64,000 bases of DNA from the NCBI GenBank assembly GCA_905479495.1, contig CAJQMR010000002.1, forward strand, positions 372,001-436,000. Direction: 5' to 3'. Shown here piece after piece: positions 47,073-57,119 of this stretch (positions within the stretch are counted from its first letter, which is position 1; every line of letters starts with the position of its first letter). The notes below the pieces were generated by a model. It worked only from the letters and a program-made list of their open reading frames with translations, was not told the DNA's origin and ran no database searches. The position numbers and the translations under genes were made by a program. Source of the stretch: an uncultured Anaerolineae bacterium (GTDB taxonomy: Bacteria > Chloroflexota > Anaerolineae > Promineifilales > Promineifilaceae).

Positions 47073-48074
47073 ATGAACGAAGAAAAGCAACTACAAGAAG
47101 TCATGGAGCAGTTGTCGGTATTGGAGCCGACGGCCGCCGATGCGCCTCGTCCGGCGCGGCAGGCGTACGCCCAGCTTCAGGCGGCGCTGCAGCCGGAGCC
47201 AGCGGCAGAACGTCCCCCCTGGCTGGCCCGATTAGGCCATTGGCTGATCGGGCCACAGCGGCGGGTGGCAACGGCCGTTTCTTTCGCCCTGGTCCTGCTC
47301 ATTATCACCTTTAGCTTCCCCACCGTGCGCGCCGCCGCCAGCGATTTACTCAGCCTGTTCCGCGTGCAGAAGTTTGCTGCCATCTCCATCTCGCCAGAGC
47401 AGTTGGCCCTTTTGCAAGAGGTCGCCGACCAGGGCATGATTCCCGGCGAACTGCGCATTGGGCAAGAGCCAGGCCGATTGACGCCAGTAGATTCTTTGCC
47501 TGAAGCAGCTAAGTTGACCGGGCTAACGGCCGTTCGCACCCTGCCCACCTTGGGGGAACCAACCGAAATCTTCATCTCTGAAGGGGGGAGTGCCGAATTC
47601 AAGGTAGACGAAGCCAGCGCCCGTGCTTTGTTGGAAGCGGCCAATCTCGACCCCGACTTGCTGCCTTCTGGTATTGACGGGGCGCTCATCACCATCGTCA
47701 CGTTTAACGGCGTTGAGCAGCGCTGGGAAGATGGCACCACTCTGCTACAGCTCGATAGCCCCCTGGTGCGGTATCCAGAGCGGCTAGACCCGGCCGTGTT
47801 GGGCGAAGCGCTGCTGCAAATTCTGGGACTGAACCCACTGGAAGCCAACCGCCTGGCCCGTCAGATCGATTGGACCAGTACGCTGCTGCTGCCCATCCCC
47901 ACCGACATGGCTTCCTTTGAAGAAATGACGGTCAATGGCACCAGCGGCATTGGACTAAGCAGCCTGGACGGTAACTTTCATGCGCTGATCTGGCAGGAAA
48001 ACGGCCGTCTCTACCTGCTGGTAGCTGCCCAAACCATGCCGGAATTGGCCGAGCTGGCAAATACGTTAGAATAA
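47073..48074 (+). CDS. Anti-sigma-like membrane protein
   Basis: 333 residues: a soluble N-terminus (1-65), one membrane helix (about 69-86, VATAVSFALVLLIITFSF) and a large extracytoplasmic part with LTAVRTLPTLGEP and DUF4367-like segments. Its position right after an ECF sigma gene suggests it senses an envelope signal and holds the sigma factor. The usual HXXXCXXC zinc motif is absent. Confidence 0.7.
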   Translation: MNEEKQLQEVMEQLSVLEPTAADAPRPARQAYAQLQAALQPEPAAERPPWLARLGHWLIGPQRRVATAVSFALVLLIITFSFPTVRAAASDLLSLFRVQKFAAISISPEQLALLQEVADQGMIPGELRIGQEPGRLTPVDSLPEAAKLTGLTAVRTLPTLGEPTEIFISEGGSAEFKVDEASARALLEAANLDPDLLPSGIDGALITIVTFNGVEQRWEDGTTLLQLDSPLVRYPERLDPAVLGEALLQILGLNPLEANRLARQIDWTSTLLLPIPTDMASFEEMTVNGTSGIGLSSLDGNFHALIWQENGRLYLLVAAQTMPELAELANTLE

Positions 48075-48079
48075 CCAGC

Positions 48080-48391
48080 ATGTTCGACAATCCCTTGTTT
48101 TTGCCAGTTGTGTTGGGCGTCATTGCCCTGGGTCTGTTTTATCTCATTGTGACCAGCCGGAATACCACCGCCGATGATGATACTGTGGATGAAAAAGGGG
48201 AGCAGCGCTGGCAAGTGCAGTGCCCAAACTGCCAGCGTTGGAGAAAGATGCAGCCTATTCGCCGCGAAAAGCTGCTGGATGAGCAGGAAGCGCTGCAAAG
48301 AAGGCTGATATCTGGCTCCCGGCCCCGGTTTTTAAATGAATACAAATGTCGTTTTTGCGGCCATATCTGGCAGGAAACCTATTCCGAATAA
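48080..48391 (+). CDS. Membrane-anchored zinc ribbon protein
   Basis: 103 residues: one N-terminal membrane helix (about 7-24) and two CXXC pairs (VQCPNCQRW and YKCRFCGHIW) that form a zinc ribbon. Its stop overlaps the ABC gene start by one base. The role is unknown, perhaps transporter assembly. Confidence 0.75.
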   Translation: MFDNPLFLPVVLGVIALGLFYLIVTSRNTTADDDTVDEKGEQRWQVQCPNCQRWRKMQPIRREKLLDEQEALQRRLISGSRPRFLNEYKCRFCGHIWQETYSE

Positions 48392-49314
48392 TGATGAATG
48401 AATTTGCCATTGAAGCGGTTGGGCTGCAAAAACAGTTTGGCCAGAAAACGGCCGTTGCCAACCTGACGCTCCAGGTAAAACGGGGTGAAATCTTCGGCTT
48501 TTTGGGGCCAAACGGCGCAGGCAAAACCACCTCCATCAAAATGCTGCTGGGGCTGACCACGCCCACAGCAGGCAGCGCTACCTTGTTAGACCACCCCTTG
48601 GGGGACCGGGCCACACGGGCCAAAATTGGCTTTTTGCCCGAACATTTCCGCTTCCATGAATGGCTCAAAGCCGCCGAATTTTTGGATTTACACGGCCGTT
48701 TACACCAGATGTCCACCAACCACCGAAAACAAGCCATCCCTGAACTGCTGGCCCTGGTGGGACTGCAAGATCGCGCCGAGACGCCGCTGCGCGCTTTTTC
48801 CAAGGGGATGTTGCAGCGCATTGGCCTGGCCCAGGCGCTGCTAAACGATCCAGAGCTTGTTTTTTTGGATGAGCCGACGTCCGGGCTGGACCCCTTAGGG
48901 CGGCGGCTAGTGCGGGATGTGATTAGCCAGCTGCGGCAGCGGGGTGCGGCCGTTTTCCTCAATTCCCATTTGCTTAGCGAAGTAGAACAAACCTGTGACC
49001 GAGTGACGTTTATTCGGCAAGGTGAGGTGCTGGAAACTGTGTCGCTGCACGAAGCGCCAACGGCCGTTCCCATTGTAGTACGTGTGGGGCAACCGGGGCC
49101 GGAACTATTGGCACAGTTGGCTGAGTTTGGCAATGAGGTGCAGTTTGATGCGGGGAACGGCCGTATCCATCTCAATCTGCCCAATGAAGTCGCCATCCCC
49201 CAATTGGCCAACTGGCTCATCGAACAGGGATACACCCTGTACGAACTGACGCCCCAGCCGCTCACTCTGGAGGAACGCTTTCTCCAAATTATTGGCACCG
49301 AATCAGAGGGGTGA
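48391..49314 (+). CDS. ABC transporter ATP-binding protein
   Basis: 307 residues of the ABC-2 exporter type: Walker [16 protein letters not shown]-loop, signature FSKGMLQRIGLAQALL, Walker B LVFLDEPTSGLDP and H-loop NSHLLSE. It pairs with the permease downstream. The cargo (lipid, peptide or drug) cannot be told. The first of two adjacent ATGs at 48391 is used. Confidence 0.92.
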   Translation: MMNEFAIEAVGLQKQFGQKTAVANLTLQVKRGEIFGFLGPNGAGKTTSIKMLLGLTTPTAGSATLLDHPLGDRATRAKIGFLPEHFRFHEWLKAAEFLDLHGRLHQMSTNHRKQAIPELLALVGLQDRAETPLRAFSKGMLQRIGLAQALLNDPELVFLDEPTSGLDPLGRRLVRDVISQLRQRGAAVFLNSHLLSEVEQTCDRVTFIRQGEVLETVSLHEAPTAVPIVVRVGQPGPELLAQLAEFGNEVQFDAGNGRIHLNLPNEVAIPQLANWLIEQGYTLYELTPQPLTLEERFLQIIGTESEG

Positions 49315-49385
49315 CCGGTTACAAATTGCCCAGTTCTTCACCGATTTGATATTAAAATCTGCGTTAATCTGCGGATAAAAATCCT

Positions 49386-50222
49386 ATGCAAACTGTACTT
49401 ATTTTTGCCGAACTAACTATCCGTGAAACGCAGCGCCGCAAGGTGTTGTGGCTGGCACTGCTGCTGGCGTTGGGCTTTTTGGGCATCTTTGGCCTGGGAT
49501 TGCACCTCATCTTTCGTGAGATCGAGCGGATTGGGGTGGCCATCGAGGAAATCGAGCTGGGACTTGGGCTGCTTTTATCTGCCGGGCTGTACATGGTGAA
49601 TTTTTTGGTGGTGGTGATGGCGCTGTTGGTTTCGGTAACGGCCGTTTCTGGCGAGATCGATTCCCACACCATCGAAGCACTCGTGACCAAACCGATACGC
49701 CGTTGGGAAATCGTTTTGGGCAAATGGTTGGGTTTTGCCATCATCGTTGCTGCCTACACGCTGCTGCTGGCGGGCGGTCTCATCACGCTTTATCGCTGGC
49801 GAACCGGTTTTGCCGTGAGCAACATCCCTGCTGGACTAAGCATCATGCTGCTGCAAGGGCTGCTGGTGCTGTCGCTCACGCTACTTGGGGGCACGCGCCT
49901 CTCTACCCTGGCCAATGGCGTGGTGGCCTTTATGCTGGTGGGCATTGCCTTCATTGGTGGCTGGGTAGAGCAAATTGGCAGCTTGTTACAAAACGAAACG
50001 GCCGTTGACGTAGGCATCGTCACCAGTTTAATTATGCCCACGGAGATATTATGGCGGCAGGTGCTGGCCCTGCTGCAACCTCGCGTCACCACTTCCCCTT
50101 TTGCCGCCGGCCCCTTTGTGGTGCTCTCTCAACCCTCAGACTTAATGATCGGGTATGCAGTGGCGTATACGGCCGTTCTTCTGCTGCTGAGCCTTGTCAG
50201 CTTTTCCCATCGCGATTTGTAA
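49386..50222 (+). CDS. ABC-2 type permease
   Basis: 278 residues with about six membrane helices. The cytosolic N-terminus is FAELTIRETQRRKVLWLA, and the TKPIRRWEIVLGKWLGFA coupling helix is typical of ABC-2 exporters. It follows the ATPase after a 70-base gap that contains a single-arm GCGGATAAA repeat. Probably the last gene of the ECF sigma operon. Confidence 0.88.
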   Translation: MQTVLIFAELTIRETQRRKVLWLALLLALGFLGIFGLGLHLIFREIERIGVAIEEIELGLGLLLSAGLYMVNFLVVVMALLVSVTAVSGEIDSHTIEALVTKPIRRWEIVLGKWLGFAIIVAAYTLLLAGGLITLYRWRTGFAVSNIPAGLSIMLLQGLLVLSLTLLGGTRLSTLANGVVAFMLVGIAFIGGWVEQIGSLLQNETAVDVGIVTSLIMPTEILWRQVLALLQPRVTTSPFAAGPFVVLSQPSDLMIGYAVAYTAVLLLLSLVSFSHRDL

Positions 50223-50301
50223 TAGTTTGCGTGGGGAAACGGCCGTTGCTCCCGCAACGTCATTATAAAATACAGAATAACCCCCAAGAATAGCTACAAT
50301 A

Positions 50302-51027
50302 TTGATGTGCCCAGATGACCAAACAGCCCATTGCAGGTATCATATTGCCGGGAAGAGAATTCAAATAGCCACCAAAAATGTATTGCTTGTATCGGAAATG
50401 ACAATGATGCTGACGCCTGAGCGCCCGCAAGAAAGAAGGTTTATTGTGAATCAATTTACAGATATTCATGCCCTGGAAGCGTGGTTGGGCAAGTATGAGA
50501 TTAACTATGAAGAATGGGGAAACAGCAGCAGCAAAAGCTTAAACAATCTGTGGCAAGAGCTAGAAGCAGGCGAAGTTCAATTAAAAGATAATCCCCCTTT
50601 GCGGGTAGTGGATGTGGTGCAAATCATCATTCGGCGAGGAGAGTTGATCCTGGTCGAGGCAGAACAAGAATTTTTTAACGGGCAGCGTCGCTTTAGAAAA
50701 CAACCCCCTTCAGAAAAAATAAAACCAGGGGAAGACCTTCAAGAGGCAGCCCGCCGATGTTTGCAAGAAGAGCTGAGCGTGCCGCCAGAAAACATCAGCC
50801 TGCACCTGGAAAGCCATCAACAACACCAGACCAATACAAACTCTTTTTCCTACCCTGGATTGCCTTCACAATATAATTTCCATTTGTTAGAAGCGGACGT
50901 TGCCGGGTTGCCAGAAGAAGATTTTTGGCGGGAAAACCTGGCGGGGGACAATCATATCGATCCGGTTAAACGGCATCGTTGGGCCTGGTACCCTGTAGAC
51001 GCCATCAAGCTTATTACGAGTCAGTAA
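50302..51027 (+). CDS. NUDIX-domain protein
   Basis: 241 residues at most. The Nudix box is recognisable but loose: GEDLQEAARRCLQEELSV (about 130-147), with the EE pair for Mg. The frame has several early start choices (50302, or ATGs about 32 codons later); the N-terminus is unresolved. The substrate is unknown. It is convergent with the YbhN-like gene, overlapping by 14 bases. Confidence 0.7.
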   Translation: MMCPDDQTAHCRYHIAGKRIQIATKNVLLVSEMTMMLTPERPQERRFIVNQFTDIHALEAWLGKYEINYEEWGNSSSKSLNNLWQELEAGEVQLKDNPPLRVVDVVQIIIRRGELILVEAEQEFFNGQRRFRKQPPSEKIKPGEDLQEAARRCLQEELSVPPENISLHLESHQQHQTNTNSFSYPGLPSQYNFHLLEADVAGLPEEDFWRENLAGDNHIDPVKRHRWAWYPVDAIKLITSQ

Positions 51028-52000
51028 CGCTTTTCTGTTCCAGCACGGTACCTACCGAAACCCCTGTTTGAACCAGTCCCCACAGCGCCAGGCCAATCAT
51101 CCACACCATTTCTAAAATGTGCAGCAGCACGGCATAAGCCGTCAGGGCCACATCGTCAAAGCCCACAGCGGCCAGCGGCACCACCACTGAAGCATGGAAG
51201 ATGCCTGGCTGGGTCGGCGCGGATGGGGGTGACAGCGCCAATGCTCCCAAAGAGACGGCCAAACGATCTGCTGGTGGAAATCCTTCACCCAGCGCCAGCA
51301 GCGTGGCATAAAAGAAGCCCCAGAAGAAGCCCCAGGCCAGCAGTGAGGTGCCTATCACTTGCGCCAGTTGTTTGGGTTCGGAAACGGCCGTTAAATTATC
51401 CAGCAAATCCGTCAGCGAGCGCCGTACCCCATCTTCTGTGATGTTTGGCAGACGGGCAACCTTGCGGGGCCAGTTCTCCAACACGCGCGCTCGCTGCCGC
51501 ACCATCCACTGGATACCAGCAAACGCCCCCACCAGCACCGCCACGCCACCCAAAATCGAGCCCGGCGACAGGTCGATACCCGCACCAACGGCCACAGCGG
51601 CCACCAAGGCCATCAAGCGCAAGAGCTGCTCAAACAACCGCTCCACCACAAAACTAGAGGTGGCTTCAGTATAGGAGACGGCCCCGCTACGCCCCAGCAC
51701 CACTATGCGCATCGCTTCCCCGGCGCGGGCGGGCACGATGATGTTGCCCGCATGGCCAATATTGCTGGCATGGAACGTTTGCAGCAGGGTGGGTTTGTTG
51801 CCCAGCAGCAAACGCCAGCGCATGGCATAAAAGAGCAAACCCAACAGGAGGCATAAGGAAGCAAGGAGGAGAAGAGGAAAATCGGCCGTTTGCAGCGCCT
51901 GGCCCACCGCCGCCAAATCGACAAACCAGACAAACAAAGCCACGATGGCCCCAATGACCACCAGCAGCCCTACAATTTGCCAGATTTGCCTACGATTCAT
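51014..52000 (-). CDS. YbhN/UPF0104-family membrane protein
   Basis: 328 residues with about eight membrane helices. Signatures include FYAMRWRLLLGNKPTLLQTFHASNIGHAGNIIVPARAGEAMR, which is the LPG_synthase_TM core. Such proteins are candidate lipid flippases or synthases' membrane parts. The ATG at 52000 (MNRRQIWQIV) is chosen because the upstream extension is encoded by repeat-like spacer DNA. Confidence 0.85.
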   Translation of the reverse strand: MNRRQIWQIVGLLVVIGAIVALFVWFVDLAAVGQALQTADFPLLLLASLCLLLGLLFYAMRWRLLLGNKPTLLQTFHASNIGHAGNIIVPARAGEAMRIVVLGRSGAVSYTEATSSFVVERLFEQLLRLMALVAAVAVGAGIDLSPGSILGGVAVLVGAFAGIQWMVRQRARVLENWPRKVARLPNITEDGVRRSLTDLLDNLTAVSEPKQLAQVIGTSLLAWGFFWGFFYATLLALGEGFPPADRLAVSLGALALSPPSAPTQPGIFHASVVVPLAAVGFDDVALTAYAVLLHILEMVWMIGLALWGLVQTGVSVGTVLEQKSVTDS

Positions 52001-52108
52001 GCGCGAGTTTGGTTTTGTCACTCCCGTAAAGGTGAGCATCCACGCTTTGCAGAAAAATGGATGCCCGTTTTCACGGGCATGACCCATAGTAAGAAAACGG
52101 ACAGGTGC

Positions 52109-52162
52109 ATTTTCCCGGAAACTGTTTGTGAAAAATAGCTTGACGAGGTTTCCGGGAAAATG
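52109..52162 (-). repeat. 15-bp inverted repeat after asnS
   Basis: Perfect arms CATTTTCCCGGAAAC (52109-52123) and complement (52148-52162) lie immediately past the asnS stop. It may function as a 3' hairpin. The remaining upstream spacer (52001-52108) has GGATGCCCGTTTTCACGGG repeat-like text and no gene. Confidence 0.7.
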
Positions 52163-52166
52163 AAGC

Positions 52167-53504
52167 CTACGGGTTCATTCGGTTGAGCGTGCGGGGGAAT
52201 GGGCTGGTCTGGCGAATGTGATCGATACCACAAATCCAGGCCACAGTGCGCTCCAAACCCAAACCAAAGCCACTGTGCGGCACGCTGCCAAAGCGGCGCA
52301 GATCCACATACCACTGGTAATGCTCCAGCGGCAATTCATGCTTTTCGATGGCCGCAATGAGTAAATCGGGGTCGCTCATACGCTCACTGCCGCCGATGAT
52401 TTCACCATAGCCTTCCGGGGCCAGCAAATCAACGCTTTTGCATACTTCTGGCCGATCCGGCCACGGTTCCATGTAAAACGCCTTTACCTGAGACGGGTAG
52501 CCATAAACAAACACAGGTCGATCAAACTGTTTGGTCAACTCAGTCTCGTGGGGCGAGCCAAAATCATCTCCCCATTCAATTGCCAGCAGCTCTTTCAACT
52601 CAGGGTCGTCGGTAGCTTCGCGGATGGCCTGGATACGCTCCAATGCTTCATCATAGCTGATGCGTGGGAAGGGGGCTTTCATGTTTTCCAGTGCAGACAG
52701 ATCGCGCTCCAGCAATTCCAGTTCGGGACGCCGCTTGGCCAACGTGGTTTGCACGATGTACTCGATAAACCGTTCTTCAAAATCCATCAGATCATCGAGA
52801 TCAAAGAAGGCCATTTCTGGCTCGACCATCCAAAATTCTGTCAGGTGGCGACGCGTTTTGGACTTCTCTGCCCGAAAAGTGGGGCCAAAGCAATATACTT
52901 TGCCAAAGGCCATAATGTTGGCCTCGTTGTACAGCTGACCAGTCTGAGCCAGATACGCTTTTTCGTCAAAGTAGCCCAGTTCAAACAGAGTACTGGTGCC
53001 TTCGGCTGCGGCTGGCGTAATGATGGGCGTGTCGATGTTGAGGAAACCTTCGTTGTCCAAAAAGTCAATGATGGCCCGTTTAATGGTGGTACGCACACGC
53101 ATGACGGCCCACTGTTGGCTGGAGCGCAGCCAGAGGTGGCGATTGTCCATCAGGAATTCCACACCATGCTCTTTAGGCGTGATGGGGTAGTCGGCCACGT
53201 CTTGCAGCACTTCTACGCTCTCAACGCCAATTTCGTAGCCGCTGGGCACGCCGGGGGCGCGGTTATTTTCCTTCACGGTGCCAGTGATGATGACGGATGA
53301 CTCCTGCCCCAGCCGCTTTAATTCCTCAAACAGCTCATCCCCAATTTCTGGGCGAAAAGCAACGCCCTGGGTCATGCCGCTGCCGTCGCGCAGGCGCAGA
53401 AACATGAGCTTGCCTTTGCGGGTGCTGTTGTACAGCCACCCTTTAATGGTTACTTGCTGGCCGACATAATCGGCAATATTTTCGATGGAAATATATGGTG
53501 CCAT
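52167..53504 (-). CDS. asnS: Asparaginyl-tRNA synthetase
   Basis: 445 residues, class IIb. The OB-fold anticodon domain is at 1-100 ([24 protein letters not shown]). The class II core follows: motif 2 [21 protein letters not shown] and motif 3 [15 protein letters not shown]. Residues such as [13 protein letters not shown] fit AsnRS rather than AspRS. The start is at 53504 after GGAGAAAAAC. Confidence 0.95.
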   Translation of the reverse strand: MAPYISIENIADYVGQQVTIKGWLYNSTRKGKLMFLRLRDGSGMTQGVAFRPEIGDELFEELKRLGQESSVIITGTVKENNRAPGVPSGYEIGVESVEVLQDVADYPITPKEHGVEFLMDNRHLWLRSSQQWAVMRVRTTIKRAIIDFLDNEGFLNIDTPIITPAAAEGTSTLFELGYFDEKAYLAQTGQLYNEANIMAFGKVYCFGPTFRAEKSKTRRHLTEFWMVEPEMAFFDLDDLMDFEERFIEYIVQTTLAKRRPELELLERDLSALENMKAPFPRISYDEALERIQAIREATDDPELKELLAIEWGDDFGSPHETELTKQFDRPVFVYGYPSQVKAFYMEPWPDRPEVCKSVDLLAPEGYGEIIGGSERMSDPDLLIAAIEKHELPLEHYQWYVDLRRFGSVPHSGFGLGLERTVAWICGIDHIRQTSPFPRTLNRMNP

Positions 53505-53592
53505 GTTTTTCTCCAATTGTGTTTGTAGGCAGCGGAAATTGTACCACAGTTGATGATTGGGGCAGGTGGCGAGGGTAATAAATGGTGTGAAT

Positions 53593-54984
53593 TTAGCTAG
53601 AAAGTTTTATATCGTTGAGGGTGATCGCTTGGGGAACGGCCGTTTCCATCACACCGGTCAAATCATAGGTCATCGCCCCATCAATGCGTACCGGCACCAG
53701 TTCGCCTACGGGCAGTTCACCCGGCACAAACACCATGCCATCAATCTCCGGCGCGTCCCGGTAGGAACGGCCGACACTCACGCCGTCGCCGTGCCCTTCC
53801 ACCAAAATGGGCAGCGTCTGGCCTACCAACTGCTGGTTTTTCGCCAGGGAAATCGGCTGTTGCAAGGCCATAAGTTCTTCCAGGCGCGCTTCTTTAACTT
53901 CTTCCGGCACCTGCCAGGAAACAGTTGCCGAAGGGGTTGAGGCTTCATACGAGTAGGTAAAGGCACCAAAGCGGTCAAACTTTAAATCCTGCACAAACTG
54001 CTTCAGCCCAGCAAACTCTTCATCCGTTTCGCCAGGATAGCCCACAATAAAGGTGGTGCGAATGGCGATGTCGGGCATGGCCGTGCGTAATTTTTCTACC
54101 GTTTGGTACACCCACTCAATGTTGGCCGGGCGGCGCATGCGCTTGAGCGTTTCGCGGTGACCATGCTGCAAAGGAATGTCCAGGTAGTTGACGATTTGCG
54201 GAGCGGTGGACATCGTTTCGATCAGCTCATCGGTGACGTAACCGGGGTAGGCGTACATGAGGCGAATCCAGGGAATGTCTGGCGCGGCGCTTGTGATTTC
54301 CTTAAGCAGGTGGGACAGTCCGTTTTTTAGGCCGAGATCATGCCCATAATCGGTGCTGTCCTGGGCGATGATAGACAGCTCTTGCAGGCCAGCCGCTTGC
54401 AAGGCCACCGCTTCGGCCACAATGGCCTCCACGGGGCGACTGACGTGGGTGCCTTTAATTTGGGGAATGGCGCAAAAAGCACAAGGGCGACGGCAGCCAT
54501 CGGAAATTTTGAGATATGCGGAACGGCCGTGTACGGCCGTTCTCAAAACCCCTTTCTCATCCGTGCCCACCGTGGTAGCTTCGTCTGGCAAATGGTATAG
54601 TGGCTCGGGATGCTTTTTGCGGCGCAGTTGGCGCACAAAAGGCACAATGTCCATCCAGCGGCGCGTGCCAATGACGCCATCAATGCCCGGTACCCATTCC
54701 ACCACCTCATTACCATACCGCTGCGCCATGCAGCCTGCGGCAATGAGCAGCTGATTTTTATTTTTCAGATCAGCCAGTTCCTGCAAAGCTCCAATCGATT
54801 CCTGACGTGCCCCTTCAATAAAACCACAAGTGTTCACGATGAGCACGCTGGCATCATCTGGATCACTGACACCGCTAAAGCCAGCCTTGTGCAGCAGCGC
54901 CGCCATGCTCTCAGAATCAACTGTATTTTTGCTACAGCCCAGGCTGAGCAAGTAGAACTGCTTTTTTTGCTTTTGTTTACTCAT
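53593..54984 (-). CDS. rimO: Ribosomal protein S12 methylthiotransferase
   Basis: Radical SAM enzyme adding a methylthio group to Asp in S12. The UPF0004 domain starts [14 protein letters not shown], the radical SAM CXXXCXXC is CRRPCAFC in [14 protein letters not shown], and a TRAM domain ends the protein. At 463 residues it has the normal length. The ATG at 54984 (MSKQKQKKQ) is chosen; the bases before it are repeat DNA without a clear ribosome binding site. Two ACGGCCGT octamers in inverted pair lie inside at 54522-54545. Confidence 0.94.
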   Translation of the reverse strand: MSKQKQKKQFYLLSLGCSKNTVDSESMAALLHKAGFSGVSDPDDASVLIVNTCGFIEGARQESIGALQELADLKNKNQLLIAAGCMAQRYGNEVVEWVPGIDGVIGTRRWMDIVPFVRQLRRKKHPEPLYHLPDEATTVGTDEKGVLRTAVHGRSAYLKISDGCRRPCAFCAIPQIKGTHVSRPVEAIVAEAVALQAAGLQELSIIAQDSTDYGHDLGLKNGLSHLLKEITSAAPDIPWIRLMYAYPGYVTDELIETMSTAPQIVNYLDIPLQHGHRETLKRMRRPANIEWVYQTVEKLRTAMPDIAIRTTFIVGYPGETDEEFAGLKQFVQDLKFDRFGAFTYSYEASTPSATVSWQVPEEVKEARLEELMALQQPISLAKNQQLVGQTLPILVEGHGDGVSVGRSYRDAPEIDGMVFVPGELPVGELVPVRIDGAMTYDLTGVMETAVPQAITLNDIKLSS

Positions 54985-54989
54985 GGGTT

Positions 54990-55066
54990 TCGGTATTCGG
55001 TAAACCGTAATCGGTAATCGGTAAACTGTAAGCAATCCGACTTACCGATCACTGATAACCGCTTAC
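54990..55066. repeat. CGGTAATCGGTAAAC hairpin repeat
   Basis: Tandem CGGTAAACCGTAATCGGTAA text is followed by inverse-type ACTTACCGATCACTGATAACC text between rimO and the rodZ-like gene. Third member of the CGGTAATC family. Confidence 0.7.
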
Positions 55067-55070
55067 CGTG

Positions 55071-55994
55071 CTAATTCGTGGTTTGCCACACTTCTTCTTT
55101 AGCTTCGCCACGTCCCCCCAGCGGACCAAGCGGCACATTATTGATAGTGACGGAGACGCCAATCGCATTACCCGTGTTAATGCGCACTTCATCATTAGCG
55201 GTCCATTCATAAGGCGGGTCTGTGGGACGAGCAATGCCTGTAAACAACACGCTCCCATCAATTGTTACTTCCATCCAGGCCCGCTCCAAAATGATGATTT
55301 CCAGGTCAATGGTTTCCATTGTCGCTGGCAGTGGGGGGCGCGTGGCGGTTGGGGTAAGCTCGCCCACGGGCACCTCATTTCGACTGGTGGGCAAGAGTAC
55401 GCTTGAAGCACCGGCCTCTTCGGTAGCTGTGGCTTCTGGCGTTGGGGTTTCACGATTGGTAATATTTTGGATGGCCTCGGTAATCCCTTCAGTCAAGGCT
55501 TCGGTGCCATCACCCTGCCCCAAAATGAGCGGCAAGAAACGCTGCCCAGCTAAATAAAGCAAGCCAATTAAGGCGACAATAATGACCAGACGCAAAATCG
55601 ACTCGCCACCGCTGCCACTGTTGCCGCCCTGGTAGGCAGTGTCTACTTCCATATTGACCGGATCAAAAAAGGGATGATTGTCTGGCGGCGCTTCTAAGGC
55701 GGCACCGACGGGCTGAGTGGTATCCATAATCACCGGCTGCTGACGGCGTTTGGGTCGTTGTGACTGCCCCAATTCGTACCGTTCAAGCATCGGCTCCGGG
55801 TCCAGGCCAAGAAAACGGGAGTAGTTGCGCAAAAAACCGCGCACATGGGTGGGCGTAGGCAGGCGATCAAAATCGCCCATCTCCAGCGCTTCCAAAAAGC
55901 GGCTGTTAATGCGCGTTTTATCCTGGACTTCCCGCAGCGTGTACCCTTTGGTTTCGCGGGCTTCCCGAAGAATATGGCCGAGTTCGTCTATCAT
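55071..55994 (-). CDS. rodZ: RodZ-like cell-shape protein
   Basis: 307 residues: an N-terminal HTH_25 domain (LGHILREARETKGYTLREVQDKTRINSRFLEALEMGDF), a linker, one membrane helix (about 137-157), a Thr/Pro-rich spacer and a C-terminal DUF4115-like beta domain (about 230-305). RodZ links MreB to the envelope, but no mre genes are here, so the role is inferred. The ATG at 55994 gives the normal start MIDELG. Confidence 0.85.
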   Translation of the reverse strand: MIDELGHILREARETKGYTLREVQDKTRINSRFLEALEMGDFDRLPTPTHVRGFLRNYSRFLGLDPEPMLERYELGQSQRPKRRQQPVIMDTTQPVGAALEAPPDNHPFFDPVNMEVDTAYQGGNSGSGGESILRLVIIVALIGLLYLAGQRFLPLILGQGDGTEALTEGITEAIQNITNRETPTPEATATEEAGASSVLLPTSRNEVPVGELTPTATRPPLPATMETIDLEIIILERAWMEVTIDGSVLFTGIARPTDPPYEWTANDEVRINTGNAIGVSVTINNVPLGPLGGRGEAKEEVWQTTN

Positions 55995-56003
55995 AACGAA
56001 AAA

Positions 56004-56067
56004 AGTCACTGACTTTGACAGGAACCAGCCGGGTAAATGGCTGGCTCAAGCTGTCTGATCAGTGACT
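56004..56067 (-). terminator. Terminator between rplI and the rodZ-like gene
   Basis: On the minus strand AGTCACTGA pairs with TCAGTGACT around inner stems (GACAG/CTGTC and CCAGCC/GGCTGG), followed by six T. It ends rplI transcription or attenuates the rodZ-like gene. Confidence 0.8.
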
Positions 56068-56084
56068 AAGCAAAAAAGCGACGT

Positions 56085-56630
56085 TTATTCGTCTGCTTCG
56101 TCTGTTTCTTCTTCAGATTCATCAACCATCTCTTCAACGACAACTTCTTCGTATGAGGAGAGTTCGATGGCTGGTTCCATCTCGCCGGCTTCATTTTCAA
56201 TCATGACGGTCAATTCGGGCTGAAAATCACCACTGAGGCGCACAACCACTTTGTGCTCCCCTAGCTGGCGCAGCGGCTCGATACCTACTTTACGTCGGTC
56301 GATGTCTGTGCCAAGCAGTTCGTTGAGGTCATCGGCAATTTGGGTGGTGGTGATAGACCCATACAGTTTACCAGTTTCCCCGGCCCGAGCGGTGAAGGTG
56401 AGGCTAACTTCCTCAATCTTCTTCGACAAGGCTTCATATTCAGCGCGCATTTCCTCACGACGAGCTTCTGCTTTTTTGCGCCAGACAACAGCCTGTTTCA
56501 TCATGCCAGGGGAAGCAACCACAGCCAAACCTTGGGGTAACAGAAAGTTACGGCCGTATCCGTCGGCAACCTTGTGTACTTCACCAGCGAGTCCAATATT
56601 TTGTATATCTTGTTTTAACAGCACTTTCAT
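56085..56630 (-). CDS. rplI: 50S ribosomal protein L9
   Basis: 181 residues. MKVLLKQDIQNIGLAGEVHKVADGYGRNFLLPQGLA is the classic N-terminal RNA-binding domain; a long helix and C-terminal domain follow. An extra acidic tail of about 30 residues makes it longer than usual (about 150). The usual neighbours rpsF, ssb and rpsR are missing. The 290 bases upstream hold one octamer and no gene. Confidence 0.95.
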   Translation of the reverse strand: MKVLLKQDIQNIGLAGEVHKVADGYGRNFLLPQGLAVVASPGMMKQAVVWRKKAEARREEMRAEYEALSKKIEEVSLTFTARAGETGKLYGSITTTQIADDLNELLGTDIDRRKVGIEPLRQLGEHKVVVRLSGDFQPELTVMIENEAGEMEPAIELSSYEEVVVEEMVDESEEETDEADE

Positions 56631-56924
56631 AGCTGGTCGTTCTCCATCTTTAACTATTTTAAATGTTACTTTTGCAGCAGGAGATATTAGCAGAGCGGCG
56701 GTGATTTGACAAGCGCTGCCTGCTATTTCTGGTGAATTGGGCCAGGAAGACGGCCGTTTTTCCCACCGCTGCAACCAAATCAGCAAGCCACCAAAAAATG
56801 TGACCCGAAAGCTGTAAAGCAGACTTGACAAATAGTCGTGCGCAATTTACAATGATTGTCAAGTAAGCTTTACACAATGTCAAGCAGACAAGATATAGTG
56901 AAGATAAATATAAAGGAAATAGTC

Positions 56925-57119
56925 ATGAAAAATAATAAAAAGTTAAATGCAGGTAAAGGCATGACCCTGGGGATTGTAATTAGCGCAGCAGTGGCGCTCG
57001 TTGTGCAGCTGCTCACTGGGGATGGTTCAATCTGGAGTTGGGCAATTCCGGTGGGTCTGGCCACCGGGTTGGCTGTTAGCGCAGGTAACAGCGCAGCAGC
57101 CAATGAGGATGCGTCATGA
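56925..57119 (+). CDS. Small membrane protein
   Basis: 64 residues with a basic N-terminus and two membrane helices (GMTLGIVISAAVALVVQLL and WAIPVGLATGLAVSA). AAAGGAAATAGTC precedes the start. Its last 4 bases overlap the next gene. Part of a three-gene unit with an XRE regulator. Confidence 0.75.
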   Translation: MKNNKKLNAGKGMTLGIVISAAVALVVQLLTGDGSIWSWAIPVGLATGLAVSAGNSAAANEDAS

